A DNA stretch of 64,000 nucleotides from assembly GCF_018777395.1 (NCBI RefSeq), contig NZ_JAFJYC010000004.1:25070-89069 (forward strand), read 5' to 3'. This stretch comes from Candidatus Sodalis endolongispinus (GTDB lineage: Bacteria > Pseudomonadota > Gammaproteobacteria > Enterobacterales > Enterobacteriaceae). Both the position numbers and the translations under genes were made by a program. Below the pieces are notes generated by a model. The model searched no databases. It saw only the letters and a list, made by a program, of their open reading frames with translations, and was not told the DNA's origin. Within the stretch, counting starts at the first letter, position 1. Each line of letters begins with the position of its first letter. Of this stretch, positions 30,797-41,569 are shown piece by piece.

Positions 30797-31885
30797 TCAA
30801 AAGAAACCGATATGGTGCAGATGGAAACACGGTGCCGGCGACGGGCCCGCTTCCGGCAGAAACGCCAGCAGCACCTTAGTCAGGATTTGCACATCGCAGG
30901 GCAGCGTCAGGTGCTGATAATGGCGGCGTGGCGCATCCAGCATATAGAAATGGTCAGCAAACACGATGACGTTCATCGCCTGACACGTGGGTGAGGTGAC
31001 CAAACGGCCGCTGAGTTCGTGTGTCTCGCCTAACGTCAATATGCCGTTAATAAGTTCAACATCAAGCAGCGCCCGCGCCAATTGCGCCGGCGATTCTGCC
31101 GTACGACGGCGGTAATGCAGGTCACGACGCACGATATCGCGGCTCATGGCGTGACAGGACAAGCCATCCAACAACCGCCGGCGCTTGATGCCTTGGGCAA
31201 TTTCCAGCGCAGTGTCTACTGTGTTCTGACCGCTGGCCTCGCACCGTTTACCGCCGAAAAACGTATGGAAGGTTTGCGGCCAGGGCCGGTGACTGTCGGC
31301 ATAACGCAGTCGATGCGTGAGATAATATTCCAGTTCGCGGCGGCTGTCATCGAGCATGTCCTGCAAGGGGTACAACGTCATTCGCGACATAATGCGCGGC
31401 GAAGCGCTGTCACTTGACGGCGAACGGACCTGTCGCACCCCGGACGGCGACAGGGTGCGCGCAGCGGGTACCGGTCGGCGTCGCACAGTCAGCGGAGCAG
31501 AAGGCGGCAGGGTGGCAACAGCATACGGCGGTAGAGACGCTGACGCCAGCGAGACGGCCTGGGGCAAAGCGACAGATGACGACGGGCATATGACTTCTGC
31601 GGCCGGACTGGCAGACGGCGGCGGTGAGGCAACAGCATACGGCAGCGGGGTTCTGGGCGGGGGGAAGGCAGCGACGCAGGTCGGCTGGGCGGCAGGCGCG
31701 GCAGGAAGGGAAGAAATGGCCCTTACCCTTAGGGCAAGCGCAGGGCCGTCACCCGCGACACGACGTACGGAAAGCCTGCGCGGCAACGCGACCGGGACGG
31801 CCTGCGAACCGTCCTGCTGCCGCTTGAACGACGTGTCGGCACAGCAGGCAGGTGGCATGGAAGGGGAATGGCGGCCAATTATCAT
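30797..31885 (-). CDS. Unrecognised protein with Pro/Ala/Ser-rich N-terminal half
   Basis: The 362-residue frame has no family I recognise. Residues 1 to about 160 are low-complexity, rich in Pro, Ala, Ser and Arg, with a repeated PYAVA(S/T)-PPSA phrase. From about 168 (MTLYPLQDMLDDSRRELEYY) the sequence looks globular: LTHRLRYADSHRPWPQTFHT, FGGKRCEAS, ALEIAQGIKRRRLLDGLS, VIVFADHFYMLD. It has no signal peptide or membrane segment. A disordered N-terminus followed by a compact domain is common in secreted effectors of symbionts with type III secretion, but that is only a guess. Translation may start at the internal ATG (about residue 165 or 168). The opposite strand is also open over part of it, so the N-terminal half is uncertain. 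Confidence 0.5.
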   Translation of the reverse strand: MIIGRHSPSMPPACCADTSFKRQQDGSQAVPVALPRRLSVRRVAGDGPALALRVRAISSLPAAPAAQPTCVAAFPPPRTPLPYAVASPPPSASPAAEVICPSSSVALPQAVSLASASLPPYAVATLPPSAPLTVRRRPVPAARTLSPSGVRQVRSPSSDSASPRIMSRMTLYPLQDMLDDSRRELEYYLTHRLRYADSHRPWPQTFHTFFGGKRCEASGQNTVDTALEIAQGIKRRRLLDGLSCHAMSRDIVRRDLHYRRRTAESPAQLARALLDVELINGILTLGETHELSGRLVTSPTCQAMNVIVFADHFYMLDAPRRHYQHLTLPCDVQILTKVLLAFLPEAGPSPAPCFHLHHIGFF

Positions 31886-32211
31886 GCCTGCGGCTCCTCA
31901 TGGGCTAAGCGTAAGCTAGGAATAGACGCTTAACCTGCCCCGATCAAGTCAGCAAGACATGTGCCTGGCGTTAACGACAGTAGCGGAAAATCCGCCCCCG
32001 CACCTATTGGCAGCGTGGCGTCGAAGCAAACACTCTGGGAAAGAGGACGCCAGCGGGAAACAGCGGGACGCTAAGGGTGCTGATGGTGGCAAGACGTAGC
32101 TCACTACCGTGAACGGTGATGACGAGGGTCGGAACGAAACGAGGCATCAGCCGTGTCGCCAGGACGATAAACCCGCAAGGTGCGGATCAGCTAAACGGCA
32201 CCTGAGCCGCC
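31886..32211. other. Interval with no recognisable gene
   Basis: About 330 bases between the unrecognised protein and the hairpin behind argG. I find no coding remnant, RNA motif or repeat. Confidence 0.5.
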
Positions 32212-32236
32212 GCGGTCCGTCACCATGACGGACCGC
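32212..32236 (-). terminator. Strong hairpin just beyond argG
   Basis: A perfect eleven-base inverted repeat (GCGGTCCGTCA / TGACGGACCGC) with a three-base loop ends ten bases beyond the argG stop. This is the position of a transcription terminator. No T tract follows on the minus strand, so it may act in a factor-assisted way or protect the mRNA 3' end. Confidence 0.6.
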
Positions 32237-32246
32237 ACGGCCGGGA

Positions 32247-33659
<1,413 letters not shown>

Positions 33660-33810
33660 TTAAGGAAACTCTCCCCGGAATGCTACCCCTTAAGCGGCGG
33701 TGCAGGTCGGGAAATCCCGGCGGCGCGCGCCGTCTACCCCTGGTGACGGCCGGTGCGTTTGTGTCACGCCCCGGCCACTGGCGCACTGTCTGCCGCAGGC
33801 AGGTGGCGAT

Positions 33811-34218
33811 TCAGCGCTCTGACGGTATTTCGGCGCAGGGCGTGCCGGCGGCCCCCATCACAACGCATTCGTCCCCAACGGGCGCGATGTCGTTCGACGC
33901 GCCGTTGGCCGCGGCGGTCGCCGACGCAACGAGCGGTCCATGGACACGCGCATAGGCCAGTCCGTAGCGATAAAGCCGCGCGCCCAGACAAATCATGCCG
34001 TTTTCATCACGTTCCAGTAACCGACTCGCTACCAGAACATCCACCAGCGAGTAAATGCTGGACAACGGGGCAGCAAGATCTTTCGCGACTTCATAGGTCG
34101 TGATGGGGCTCTGCCGGTTTTGTAAACAGTCGAGAATCTGCAACGTTCGGTCAATGCCGCGCACGCGGGTTCGACGCTGGCTGCCGGTTTTGCTGGGGGC
34201 TTGCACGCTTTTGTTCAT
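33811..34218 (-). pseudogene. IclR-family regulator, truncated
   Basis: From the ATG at 34218 (AGGAG site upstream) the sequence has an IclR-type winged helix: VRGIDRTLQILDCLQNRQSP, TTYEVAKDLAAPLSSIYSLV and LASRLLERD-like wing, then LGARLYRYGLAYARVH. The effector-binding domain, about 170 residues in the family, is nearly absent: after LAYARVH only a scrambled piece with GDECVVMGAAGTP remains before the stop. A deletion therefore removed the ligand-sensing part. The target genes are unknown; its neighbours are argG and sitD, neither an obvious target. Confidence 0.75.
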
Positions 34219-34685
34219 TATTGTCTCCTGAGCTGCGAGGCCGGAACGCCGCCGGTCCGGCGAATAACCCGACGCGCGCTCTTGCTGACTGCGGCCCATA
34301 AACGTGCGCAGCACTCCGACCGGAAAAGGGGGCCGGGCGCGAAAGCCCGGCTCATGCTTCACTATCGGCAACGCGCGGAAAATATTTAGCCGCCGCGCGC
34401 GTTTTTGCGGGCTGTAACGAAACACCACCGTTTAGCGTTGGGCTAAGGTGGCGGAAGTCGAGGGACACCGGCGGACGACTGGATGAGCAGGAGGGCAAGA
34501 CATCCGCCGGGCAGGTTGCCGGGTATGTTGTCACGCTGCGCGGTGGCGAGGAGCAGAAGGGACAAGCAAGGCAGGAAAATCGCTGGACAGCGGGGAGGCG
34601 GGTTGCCAGGCGCCTTTGCGGGGCGCATCTGTTGACGTGGCGGTGGCATAACGGGAGAAAGCCTCGTCGGCCCTTTCCGTCTATG
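34219..34685. other. Interval with no recognisable gene
   Basis: About 465 bases between the iclR-type pseudogene and the end of sitD. Open frames here are GC-rich noise without family resemblance. No terminator with a T tract was seen for the sit operon. Confidence 0.5.
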
Positions 34686-35528
34686 TTAGGGCAACAGGCT
34701 TGCGCGGCGCCGACCGGTGATATGACGGTAGGCGACCGCCAGCACAAACAGCAGACTCTGAACCAGCACGATGCAGGGACCGGTGGCGGCGTCGAAATGA
34801 AAACTGAGCAGCGTGCCGCTGAGGCTGGCGACGGCGGCGGTAAGCAGCGCCAGCGCCAGCATGGCGTCAAAGCGGCTGCACAGCGTCAAGGCTGTGATAC
34901 CGGGGGTAATCAGCATGGCTATCACCAAAATGACGCCGACGGCCTGCAGCGATGCCACCACGGTCAGTCCCAGCAGGCACAGCAACCCATAATGTAAAAG
35001 CGGAATGCGCAGTCCCAGCACCGTCGCCTGACCCACATCAAAGCAGAATAGCGCCAGATCCCGCCGCTTTAGCAGCACCACCAGGGTAACTACGCCGGCA
35101 ATCAACAGGGTATGCAGCAATTCGCGCGGGGAAATGCCGAGCACATTGCCGAATAAAATATGGTTGAGGTGCTGGTCGGTATCGATACGGGTGAACAGCA
35201 CCAGACCGAAACCGAACATGCCGGTGTAGAGTATGCCCATCACCGTATCCTCTTTCAGCCGGCAGCGATCGCGAATATAGCCGGTACCCAGCGCACAGCC
35301 GACCCCCGCCACTAAGGCGCCTACCGCCAGAGGAAGACCGGCGGCAAAGGCCAGCACGATCCCCGGCAGTACCGCATGGGAGATGGCATCGCCCATCAGC
35401 GACCAGCCTTTGAGGACCAAAAAGCACGACAACACCGCGCAGACCGTTCCCGTTGCCAGCGCCGCCAATAGCGCGCGCTGCATAAAAGGGTAGCTTAAGG
35501 GACTCATCAGCCAGTCGAGCCAACTCAT
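34686..35528 (-). CDS. sitD: Mn/Fe ABC transporter permease SitD
   Basis: This is a second permease of the SitABCD/YfeABCD manganese and iron importer. The 280-residue protein has about eight hydrophobic helices. It includes the family segments VLKGWSLMGDAISHAVLPGI near residue 40 and GVILVIAMLITPGITALTL near 205. The ATG at 35528 overlaps the sitC stop (ATGA), as is normal for the operon. It is the only sit gene without a visible lesion. With sitA, sitB and sitC each broken it has no obvious partner and should be expected to decay. Confidence 0.88.
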   Translation of the reverse strand: MSWLDWLMSPLSYPFMQRALLAALATGTVCAVLSCFLVLKGWSLMGDAISHAVLPGIVLAFAAGLPLAVGALVAGVGCALGTGYIRDRCRLKEDTVMGILYTGMFGFGLVLFTRIDTDQHLNHILFGNVLGISPRELLHTLLIAGVVTLVVLLKRRDLALFCFDVGQATVLGLRIPLLHYGLLCLLGLTVVASLQAVGVILVIAMLITPGITALTLCSRFDAMLALALLTAAVASLSGTLLSFHFDAATGPCIVLVQSLLFVLAVAYRHITGRRRASLLP

Positions 35529-36385
35529 CGCACGGCCTCCGGTGGTGCCAGCCGGCGCCGGCGGGCCGCCAGCAAACCGTGGCGCGGCGCGACCACCCAG
35601 GTCAGCAAAAACAGTAGCGTTTTCAGCGTTACAATCACGCCGCCTGTAGCGCCATCGACAAAATAGCTCAACCAGGCGCCAACGGCGCAGGTGACGGCGC
35701 CAAAGCCGACCGACAGCACAACCAGGCGTGAGAAACGGTCGGTCAGCAGCCAGGCGGTAGCGCCGGGGGTGATAACCATAGCCATCACCAGGATCGCGCC
35801 GACGGTTTGCAGCGCGGCGATGATGCTGGCGCTTAACAGCACCAAGAACACCAGTTTAAGGCGCAGCGGCGCCAGGACGAGCGAGCGTGCGTGAACCTCG
35901 TCGAAAAACACCGCCAGCAAATCCTTGCGCAGACAAAACAGCACCATACAGGTCGCGCCGCTTATCCATTGCACTTGCCGAACATCTTCGGGCGCGATAG
36001 CGAGGATATTACCGAACAGAATCGTTTGCACATTGACCGCGGTGGGATTCAGCGAAACCAGCAGCAGCCCGGCGGCAAAGAACGTGGAAAACACATAGCT
36101 GATAATGGCGTCTTCACGCAGGCGGGTGAGGTGGCGCGTAAGCGCCATAGTCAGCGCCGCCAGCAAACCGGTCACAAAAGCGCCGGCGGCGTAGGGCAGA
36201 CCCAACGCATAGGCGGCGGCAACGCCCGGCATCACCGAGTGGGACAAAGCGTCACCCATCAGCGACCAGCCTTTCAGTACCACAAACGCCGACAAAAACG
36301 CGCAAGAGGCCCCCACCAGCGCGCTGACCCAAATCGCGTTACGCATGTAGCCATAATGCAGTGGCTACAGCGCCCACTCAAGCAT
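35525..36385 (-). pseudogene. sitC: Mn/Fe permease SitC, TAG at codon 7
   Basis: The natural start is the ATG at 36385, overlapping the sitB end as in related operons. It reads MLEWAL, then TAG at 36365-36367, then PLHYGYMRNAIWVSALVG. The family has a glutamate at this point (EPFGYGYMRNAIW in Salmonella SitC), so GAG to TAG explains it. Everything after is intact: AFVVLKGWSLMGDALSHSVM, ILFGNILAIAPEDVR, ILVMAMVITPGATAWLL. Translation might restart at the ATG at 36346 (codon 14), but no ribosome site precedes it. The loss of only about 13 residues would leave all helices, so residual function is possible. Confidence 0.8.
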
Positions 36386-37161
36386 CCGCCGGCGCTCCCG
36401 TCAGGACCTGCAGCGGCAGACTACCGCCAAAGGCGCGGCGCAGGTTGTCGGCGGTAAAGGTGTTTTCCACAGGGCCGGCGGCGACCACGCCGCCGTTTAC
36501 CAGCACCACCCGATCGCAGTAGGTCGGCACGCTGGCAAGATTATGGGTGGAAATCAATACCAGATGCCCCTCCTCGCGCAGTTGGCGCAGCAGGGTGATG
36601 ATGGTGCTTTCGGTATGGCTGTCCACGGCGGTAAAGGGTTCATCCAACAGCATTATGCGCGCCTGCTGCGCCAGCGCCCGCACCAGGAAGACCCGTTTTC
36701 GCTGGCCGCCGGACAGCTCACCTATCTGCCGCCGGCGCAGCGCGGTCAGGTTCACGCGGGACAGCGCCCGATCCACTTCCTGGTTGTCTTGGCGCGACGG
36801 GCGACGCAGCCACGACATGTTGCCGTAGCGGCCCATCATCACTACATCCTCCACCAGAACCGGGAAATGCCAGTCGACGTCCTCGCTTTGCGGGACATAG
36901 GCCACCTGATTTTGCCGCAGGGCGACCGCCACCGGCAGCCCGTTGAGGCGGACGAGGCCGGCGCTGGGGCGTACCATTCCCATGATACTTTTGAACAGCG
37001 TGGACTTGCCGCTGCCGTTAAAGCCGAGCAGCCCGCACAGAGTGCCGCCCTCAAGCGTGAAGCCGGCGTCGCGCAGGGCGGGTGTGCCCATTGTGATAAG
37101 TGACCGTCAGACCGCTCACTTCCAGGTGGGTGCGCGCATGCGCCGCCGCGGGGGCGCTCAT
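36378..37161 (-). pseudogene. sitB: Mn/Fe ABC transporter ATPase SitB, frameshift near the start
   Basis: From an ATG at 37161, overlapping the sitA stop by ATGA, the frame reads [20 protein letters not shown] then TYHNGHT. One extra base near 37081 throws the frame off. The ATPase continues in the other frame: [12 protein letters not shown], Walker [11 protein letters not shown]-loop [16 protein letters not shown], signature LSGGQRKRV, Walker [19 protein letters not shown] late ATG at 37091 could start an N-truncated product lacking the first strand, but no ribosome site is present. Thus probably inactive by one base. Confidence 0.78.
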
Positions 37162-38088
37162 TGGCCAAACCCGCTGGCGATGGTATCCACGGTGGTGCGC
37201 AGCAAGTCAAGATAGGTGGGCACCGGCCCGTCGGCGGTGGACAAGCTGTCCACATACAGCACACCGCCGTAGCGGGCGCCGGATTCCTGGCTGACCTGGC
37301 GCGCCGGTTTATCGGAAATGGTACTTTCACTAAACACCACCGGAATACGATAGCGCCGGACTTTATCAATGACCTTTTTCACCTGTTGCGGCCGTGCCTT
37401 GCTCGTCGGCGTTAATCGGCCAGAGATAGACCTCGCGCAGTCGGTAGTCCCGCGCCAGATAACTGAATGCGCCTTCGCTGGTGACCAGCCAGCGCTGTTC
37501 GTCGGGGATTTTCGCCAGCCGGGCGCGCAACGGGGCATCGAGCGCCTTGATTTCGTCGGCATAGCGTTTAGCGTTGCGATTGTAAATCGCCGCATGGGCG
37601 GGATCGTGTTTCACCAGCGCCCGACGGATATTCTCGACGTAAAGGAGCGCGTTTGTGGGCGACATCCAGGCGTGGGGATTGACGCGATCGTTGGCGCCGC
37701 CGTCGCGGATCGGCATGGGTTCGATACCGTCGGTGACGACCGCCGACGGCACGTCGTGTAATTGGTCGAAGAAGCGGCGAAACCAGCGTTCAAGGTTCAT
37801 GCTGTTCCACAGGATAAGGTCCGCCTTTTGCGTCTTGACGATATCCCGCGGCGTGGGCTGATAATCATGGACTTCCGCGCCGGGCCGGGTGATGGAATGC
37901 ACCTCTGCCGCGTCCCCTGCCACCTGCCGCGCCATGTCCTGAATCACGGTAAAGGTGGTAATCACCTGAAAGGGTTTTTCCGCCCGCGCGCTGCCGGTGA
38001 ATAGCGCGACCAGCATTCCCGCCAGCATCAAGCGCAGCGTAAAAGGCGAGCGGGTGAAAACATGGCGAGGAGAAGATGTCGTAGTCAT
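37158..38088 (-). pseudogene. sitA: Mn/Fe-binding protein SitA, single frameshift
   Basis: This is the periplasmic ZnuA/PsaA-type receptor of the importer. The ATG at 38088 opens a signal peptide (LMLAGMLVALFTGSARA) followed by FQVITTFTVIQDMARQVAGD, the ligand segments GAEVHDYQPTPRD and DRVNPHAWMSPTNALLYVEN, and TSEGAFSYLARDYRL. After NADEQGT an extra base near 37392 shifts the frame. The rest, PQQVKKVIDKVRRYRIPVVF, SESTISDKPARQV and YVDSLSTADGPVPTYLDLLR, is readable in the other frame. The metal-ligand Glu/Asp of the C-terminal lobe are lost from the product. It is first in the sitABCD operon and divergent from mntR. Confidence 0.85.
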
Positions 38089-38243
38089 GGCAATTTCCCG
38101 GGTGGCGGTTAACGTCTGAAAATGCGGCAATCATGTTAGTAACGGGCAGCGGGTCTGCAGGCAGAGGCGCCCGTGCTGCTGGCCTAAACGCATCAAGCGG
38201 CGAGCTGTTGTCGGCGCCTCGCCGGTGCTGGCTTAATCTACAG

Positions 38244-38261
38244 ATATAGCATAGGCTATAT
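38244..38261. promoter_or_regulatory. MntR operator between sitA and mntR
   Basis: ATATAGC-ATAG-GCTATAT is a perfect seven-base inverted repeat with a four-base centre. It matches the E. coli MntR box (ACATAGC-N4-GCTATGT type). It lies in the divergent gap, about 155 bases from the sitA start and 130 from mntR. MntR with Mn2+ would repress the sit genes here. The operator is preserved although the operon it controls is broken. Confidence 0.8.
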
Positions 38262-38391
38262 TATATAGCAAAAGAAATTAATTCAAAATTTTGTACTCGA
38301 CCGCTCTTCGTTTACACTGTTTAGCCATAATGTGCCTGTCCCGCCTGCGCGGGACCGTTGGCCATGGGCCATGACATAACGAGGAACAGGC

Positions 38392-38859
38392 ATGACCCAG
38401 GATTATTCATCCGCGCTGTCCAGCGATCTCACGCCGTTGGTGGACGTGAAAGAGCATGTACAGGGATTTTTGCAGGTGCGTGAAGCGCATCGGCGGGAGC
38501 TGATAGATGACTATGTCGAGCTGATAGCCGATCTTATCCGCGACTGCGGCGAAGCGCGCCAGGTTGATCTGGCGGCGCGGCTGGGCGTGTCACAACCGAC
38601 GGTGGCCAAGATGCTTAAACGGCTGGTGGCGGCGGGACTGGTGGAACAACAGCCCTATCGCGGCATTTTTCTCACCGCCGAAGGAGAAGCGCTGGCCCAC
38701 GAAAGCCGCATACGCCACCAAATTGTGGAATCGTTCCTGTTGGCACTGGGCGTCAGCCCCGAAACGGCACGCCGCGACGCGGAAGGTATTGAGCATCACG
38801 TCAGTGACGAAACGTTACAAATTTTCCGCCGCTTCGCCGATAATCCTGAAAATCGTTAA
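38392..38859 (+). CDS. mntR: Manganese-responsive repressor MntR
   Basis: This DtxR/MntR-family regulator binds Mn2+ and represses manganese uptake. The 155-residue protein aligns with E. coli MntR over [60 protein letters not shown] and the metal and dimer region [20 protein letters not shown] then [14 protein letters not shown]. The ribosome site GAGGAAC precedes the ATG at 38392. It is divergent from sitA across a MntR box. It is intact while its neighbouring target operon is broken, so it may still regulate other genes elsewhere. Confidence 0.93.
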   Translation: MTQDYSSALSSDLTPLVDVKEHVQGFLQVREAHRRELIDDYVELIADLIRDCGEARQVDLAARLGVSQPTVAKMLKRLVAAGLVEQQPYRGIFLTAEGEALAHESRIRHQIVESFLLALGVSPETARRDAEGIEHHVSDETLQIFRRFADNPENR

Positions 38860-38904
38860 CTCTCCCTGCTAACTCTTTTCCACGCCGCCTGGCGCTGCCT
38901 CCGC

Positions 38905-39036
38905 GCGCCATCAGCGATATCGTGCCGCAGCCACCTCGTGCCATCAACGATATCTTGCCGCAGCCACCCCGCGCCATCAGCGATATCGTGCCGCAGTCAC
39001 CTCGCGCCATCAGCGACATCGTGTTCTCAGCGACCG
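38905..39036. repeat. Four tandem copies of a 33-bp unit
   Basis: GCCATCA(G/A)CGA(T/C)ATC begins at 38907, 38940, 38973 and 39006, exactly 33 bases apart, with CCGCAGCCACC-type spacers. Because 33 is a multiple of three, both strands stay open across it. The minus strand would encode an 11-residue repeat (ISLMARGGCGT-like), the plus strand PRAISDIVPQP. No start, ribosome site or conserved flank supports a protein, so I treat it as a non-coding minisatellite between the mntR and glycosyltransferase 3' ends. Confidence 0.85.
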
Positions 39037-39101
39037 TCCATCGTCCCAAGGCGCGCTGCGGCGCGCCCTCAGTGAATGCCTGCCAGACCGTTGCTGGCAC
39101 G

Positions 39102-39789
39102 TCATGCATCGGGCAGGCTATCGGCGGTGCGGCGCCAGCGCATCACCAGCCGGCGATCACCGTCGTCCGTTTGTGCCTCAGCGTGCCAGGGTTTTTGCAG
39201 GATAAAATGGATGGCGAAGACGGTCGCCTCATCCCATAAACCGGGATGCTGGTAAACCAGGGTTTTTAGCGCGTTATAGCCGTATGGCAACTGGCGCCAA
39301 CGTCGGGCAAAAAAGTGATTAAGCAAATCCTGCTCGGGGAAGGGGTAATGCGTCAAATCGCCGATGCCGTCCAGAGCCGTTTGCAGCGCGGCAAAGGTTT
39401 CACGGTTAGGTGTCAAGACCATAAAACCGGAGTTGAAATAGCCTGCGTTGCCATCGGCGGGCATCGGTTGGCCGGGCTGATAATTGCTGTAAAAACAATT
39501 CTCGGGTACCCAGTCCGCCGGATAGCGGGCCACGCGTTTCGGGTTGCATCGGCAGGCGTGGCAGGCGGCAATCCATCCTGCGCCCAGGCGCACAGCGCGG
39601 CTGCAGCGCCGGTACTTCGCGCACCAGGCACCCCTCCTGGGTTAGTTGCCGGCGGGTAGCGTCGGGAATTGATTCGGTCACCATGACCACCAGCGGATAG
39701 CGGCTGCCGCTTTGCTGCAGCGAGCGCCACAACGTCCGCACGCCTATCAGATAATCTGGCTGTGTTAACAAGGTGATCCAGGCTGCCAT
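39102..39789 (-). pseudogene. Glycosyltransferase family 8 (glycogenin/galactinol synthase type), broken
   Basis: The ATG at 39789, with GGAGG upstream, opens AAWITLLTQPDYLIGVRTLW, RSLQQSGSRYPLVVMVTESI and LTQEGCLVREVPALQP, the N-terminal nucleotide-sugar part of GT8 enzymes. A deletion with frameshift then removes the DxD region. The C-terminal half resumes in another frame: YPADWVPENCFYSNYQPGQP, GYFNSGFMVLTPN, FPEQDLLNHFFARRWRQLPY, NALKTLVYQHPGLWD. Loss of the metal-binding motif makes it inactive. It starts one base after the stop of the lactone oxidase pseudogene, so the two were one operon. Confidence 0.78.
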
Positions 39790-39790
39790 C

Positions 39791-41171
39791 TCAATTGACC
39801 TCCAGCAGGCGATCGGTGAACGCATTTGACAAGGCGCCGGTGGGATCCAGCGCGGCGCGGACGTGGCGGAAGTCGTCCCAGCGGGAGTACAGACCGCGCC
39901 AGCGGTAAAGCGCCGGATGATAATACTTGCCCCAATGCGGTCGTCCGCCCTGGGCGGCAAGCCGTTTTTCCACTTCCTGCAGAAAAGCGATACCCTCGCG
40001 GGAAAGGGCACCATCATCGGCATAGTAGACCACGAAGCCAAAAAAGCAGGTGGGCTGCTGCCAGGCGGGGCTGAGCCAGGCCGATGCAGCGCAAAATCAC
40101 CGGATAATGCATATGGGGATGAGCTTCGGCATACCATTGCTTGATAAGCGCGATAGTCTGGCCTGCGCGGGCCAGCGGGATGCCGATTTTCACGTTGATT
40201 TGCGGCGCGGCGATACCCCGACAGAAGAGTTGGTAAATGTCGCCGGTCAGATCGGTGAAATCCTTGAAACGGGTGACGGTGTCGAAATGCCGACCCTCCT
40301 CGCCAAGAATGCGGGTATCATTTTGCATGTGCGTAAGCGTCTGATCGACCGTGGCATTCAGCGAGCTGTCCCCCGCGCTCAGCGCAACGGCGTCGCCGGC
40401 GCGGTAACGCTGTCGCTCACGCGGTGTCGCCTCACGCGAGCACCAGACATGCACCCGATCATCTTCGGGAAACCACCAGGCTTTATTGAAGGTAAACGCC
40501 TTGTTCCAAGTGTAAATCTCCTCCTGTAAACCGCCGGCGGAAACCGCGCTTTTAAAGCAGGTAAACACCGTCAACGGCACGGTACGTAGCGTGATTTCGG
40601 TCATCACGCCCAGGCAGCAGAGGCCCAGTTGCAAGGCGCCGAACCAGGGGTGATCGCGGTAGAATTCGGCCACGGTACCGTCGGCGCACAGCAGCCGGAT
40701 GTGCAGCACGTCATCGGCCAACGCCCCCTGGCCCAGTCCTTGCCCGTGAGTACCGGTAGCAATGGCGCCCGCCAACGTCTGGATAGCGATCACCCCCGGC
40801 GACGCAGGCAGCATACGGCCCAGGGTCTTAAGCGTCTGGTACACTTCATGCAGCGGCGTACCGGCGGCGAAGGTGGCGCTGTTCTCGCTGCTGCGCAGCA
40901 GACCGGACAGGCCGGAGATATCAATCAGTGTATCTTGCTCATGTTGAATGGCCAGCAAGTCCCCAGTTGATAAGGTGGTGCCGATCGGGCGGATACGGCC
41001 GCTGCGGTGGGTAATGATATGCCGCAGCGACTCCTCATCCTGCGGCCGCTGCAACCGCGTCTGTGGTCCCAGCGGCGCGTTTTGCGCCCAATTCCAGATG
41101 TGCTGTTCTGACGTCACCTCTGTCGCCGGCAAGCTACGGCGCAAGGGAAAATCTGCCCTATCTGATAACAC
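39791..41171 (-). pseudogene. D-arabinono-1,4-lactone/L-gulonolactone oxidase-type enzyme, frameshifted
   Basis: From a GTG at 41171 the protein has a PCMH-type FAD domain (GRIRPIGTTLSTGDLLAIQH, IDISGLSGLL, GTPLHEVYQTLKTLGRMLPA, TLAGAIATGTHGQGLGQGAL). A D-arabinono-lactone oxidase C-domain follows, with AWWFPEDDRVHVWCS, QLFCRGIAAPQINVKIGIPL. Near 40070 one base shifts the frame. The end is readable in the other frame: YYADDGALSREGIAFLQEVE, PHWGKYYHPALYRW (the HWGK motif) and ALDPTGALSNAFTD. It was followed directly by the GT8 gene. The pathway in this organism is unknown. Confidence 0.82.
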
Positions 41172-41501
41172 TGCACCACTCCTTCCATTGAATAAAACCA
41201 GCCTGACCTACAGGCTTTGCTTCCCTTTTTAACTGCCGCCACTGGGCGTGAAAGGAATTTCTCTTCAAAAGCATAGACCATTTGTAAGGTGAATACCTGG
41301 TCGGCAGGGGAAAGGCGATAATGCCAGACACACATAGGCGGCTGGCCGGGGCAGCGCGTCGGCGGCGCACGGGGTGGAAACGGTCTCTCAGGCAAGGTGG
41401 GTGTTTTACCCGAGCGGTGTCGCCGCCGTGCCGGCAAGACGGCACCCGACCTTGGTGTGGAACCGGCACTGGGTGATAGCGTTTTATCGCGATAGACCGG
41501 C

Positions 41502-41535
41502 AAAAAAAAGCCCCGTCCGCGCTAGCGAAACGGGG
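41502..41535 (-). terminator. Rho-independent terminator after the porin gene
   Basis: On the minus strand, CCCCG and CGGGG frame a 15-base loop that contains the palindrome CGCTAGCG, and the hairpin is followed by C and eight T residues. It starts 35 bases beyond the porin stop codon in the direction of transcription. Confidence 0.85.
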
Positions 41536-41569
41536 AGAGGGAAGGGGTGACTGGCGTCAACCCATCAGG

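Noticed and set aside
31356..31919. Plus-strand frame of about 187 codons opposite the unrecognised protein
   Set aside because: Low-complexity Gly/Ala/Arg composition typical of the antisense of a Pro/Ala/Ser-rich region; no ribosome site. It does leave some doubt about the minus-strand N-terminus.
36344..36346. ATG at 36346 as the true sitC start
   Set aside because: Homologues have the extra N-terminal residues, the upstream ATG overlaps sitB in the usual way, and no ribosome site precedes 36346. The TAG is better read as a mutation.
38801..39109. Protein with 11-residue repeats on the minus strand after mntR
   Set aside because: The frame is kept open by the 33-bp period, overlaps mntR on the other strand, and has no ribosome site or conserved flanks.
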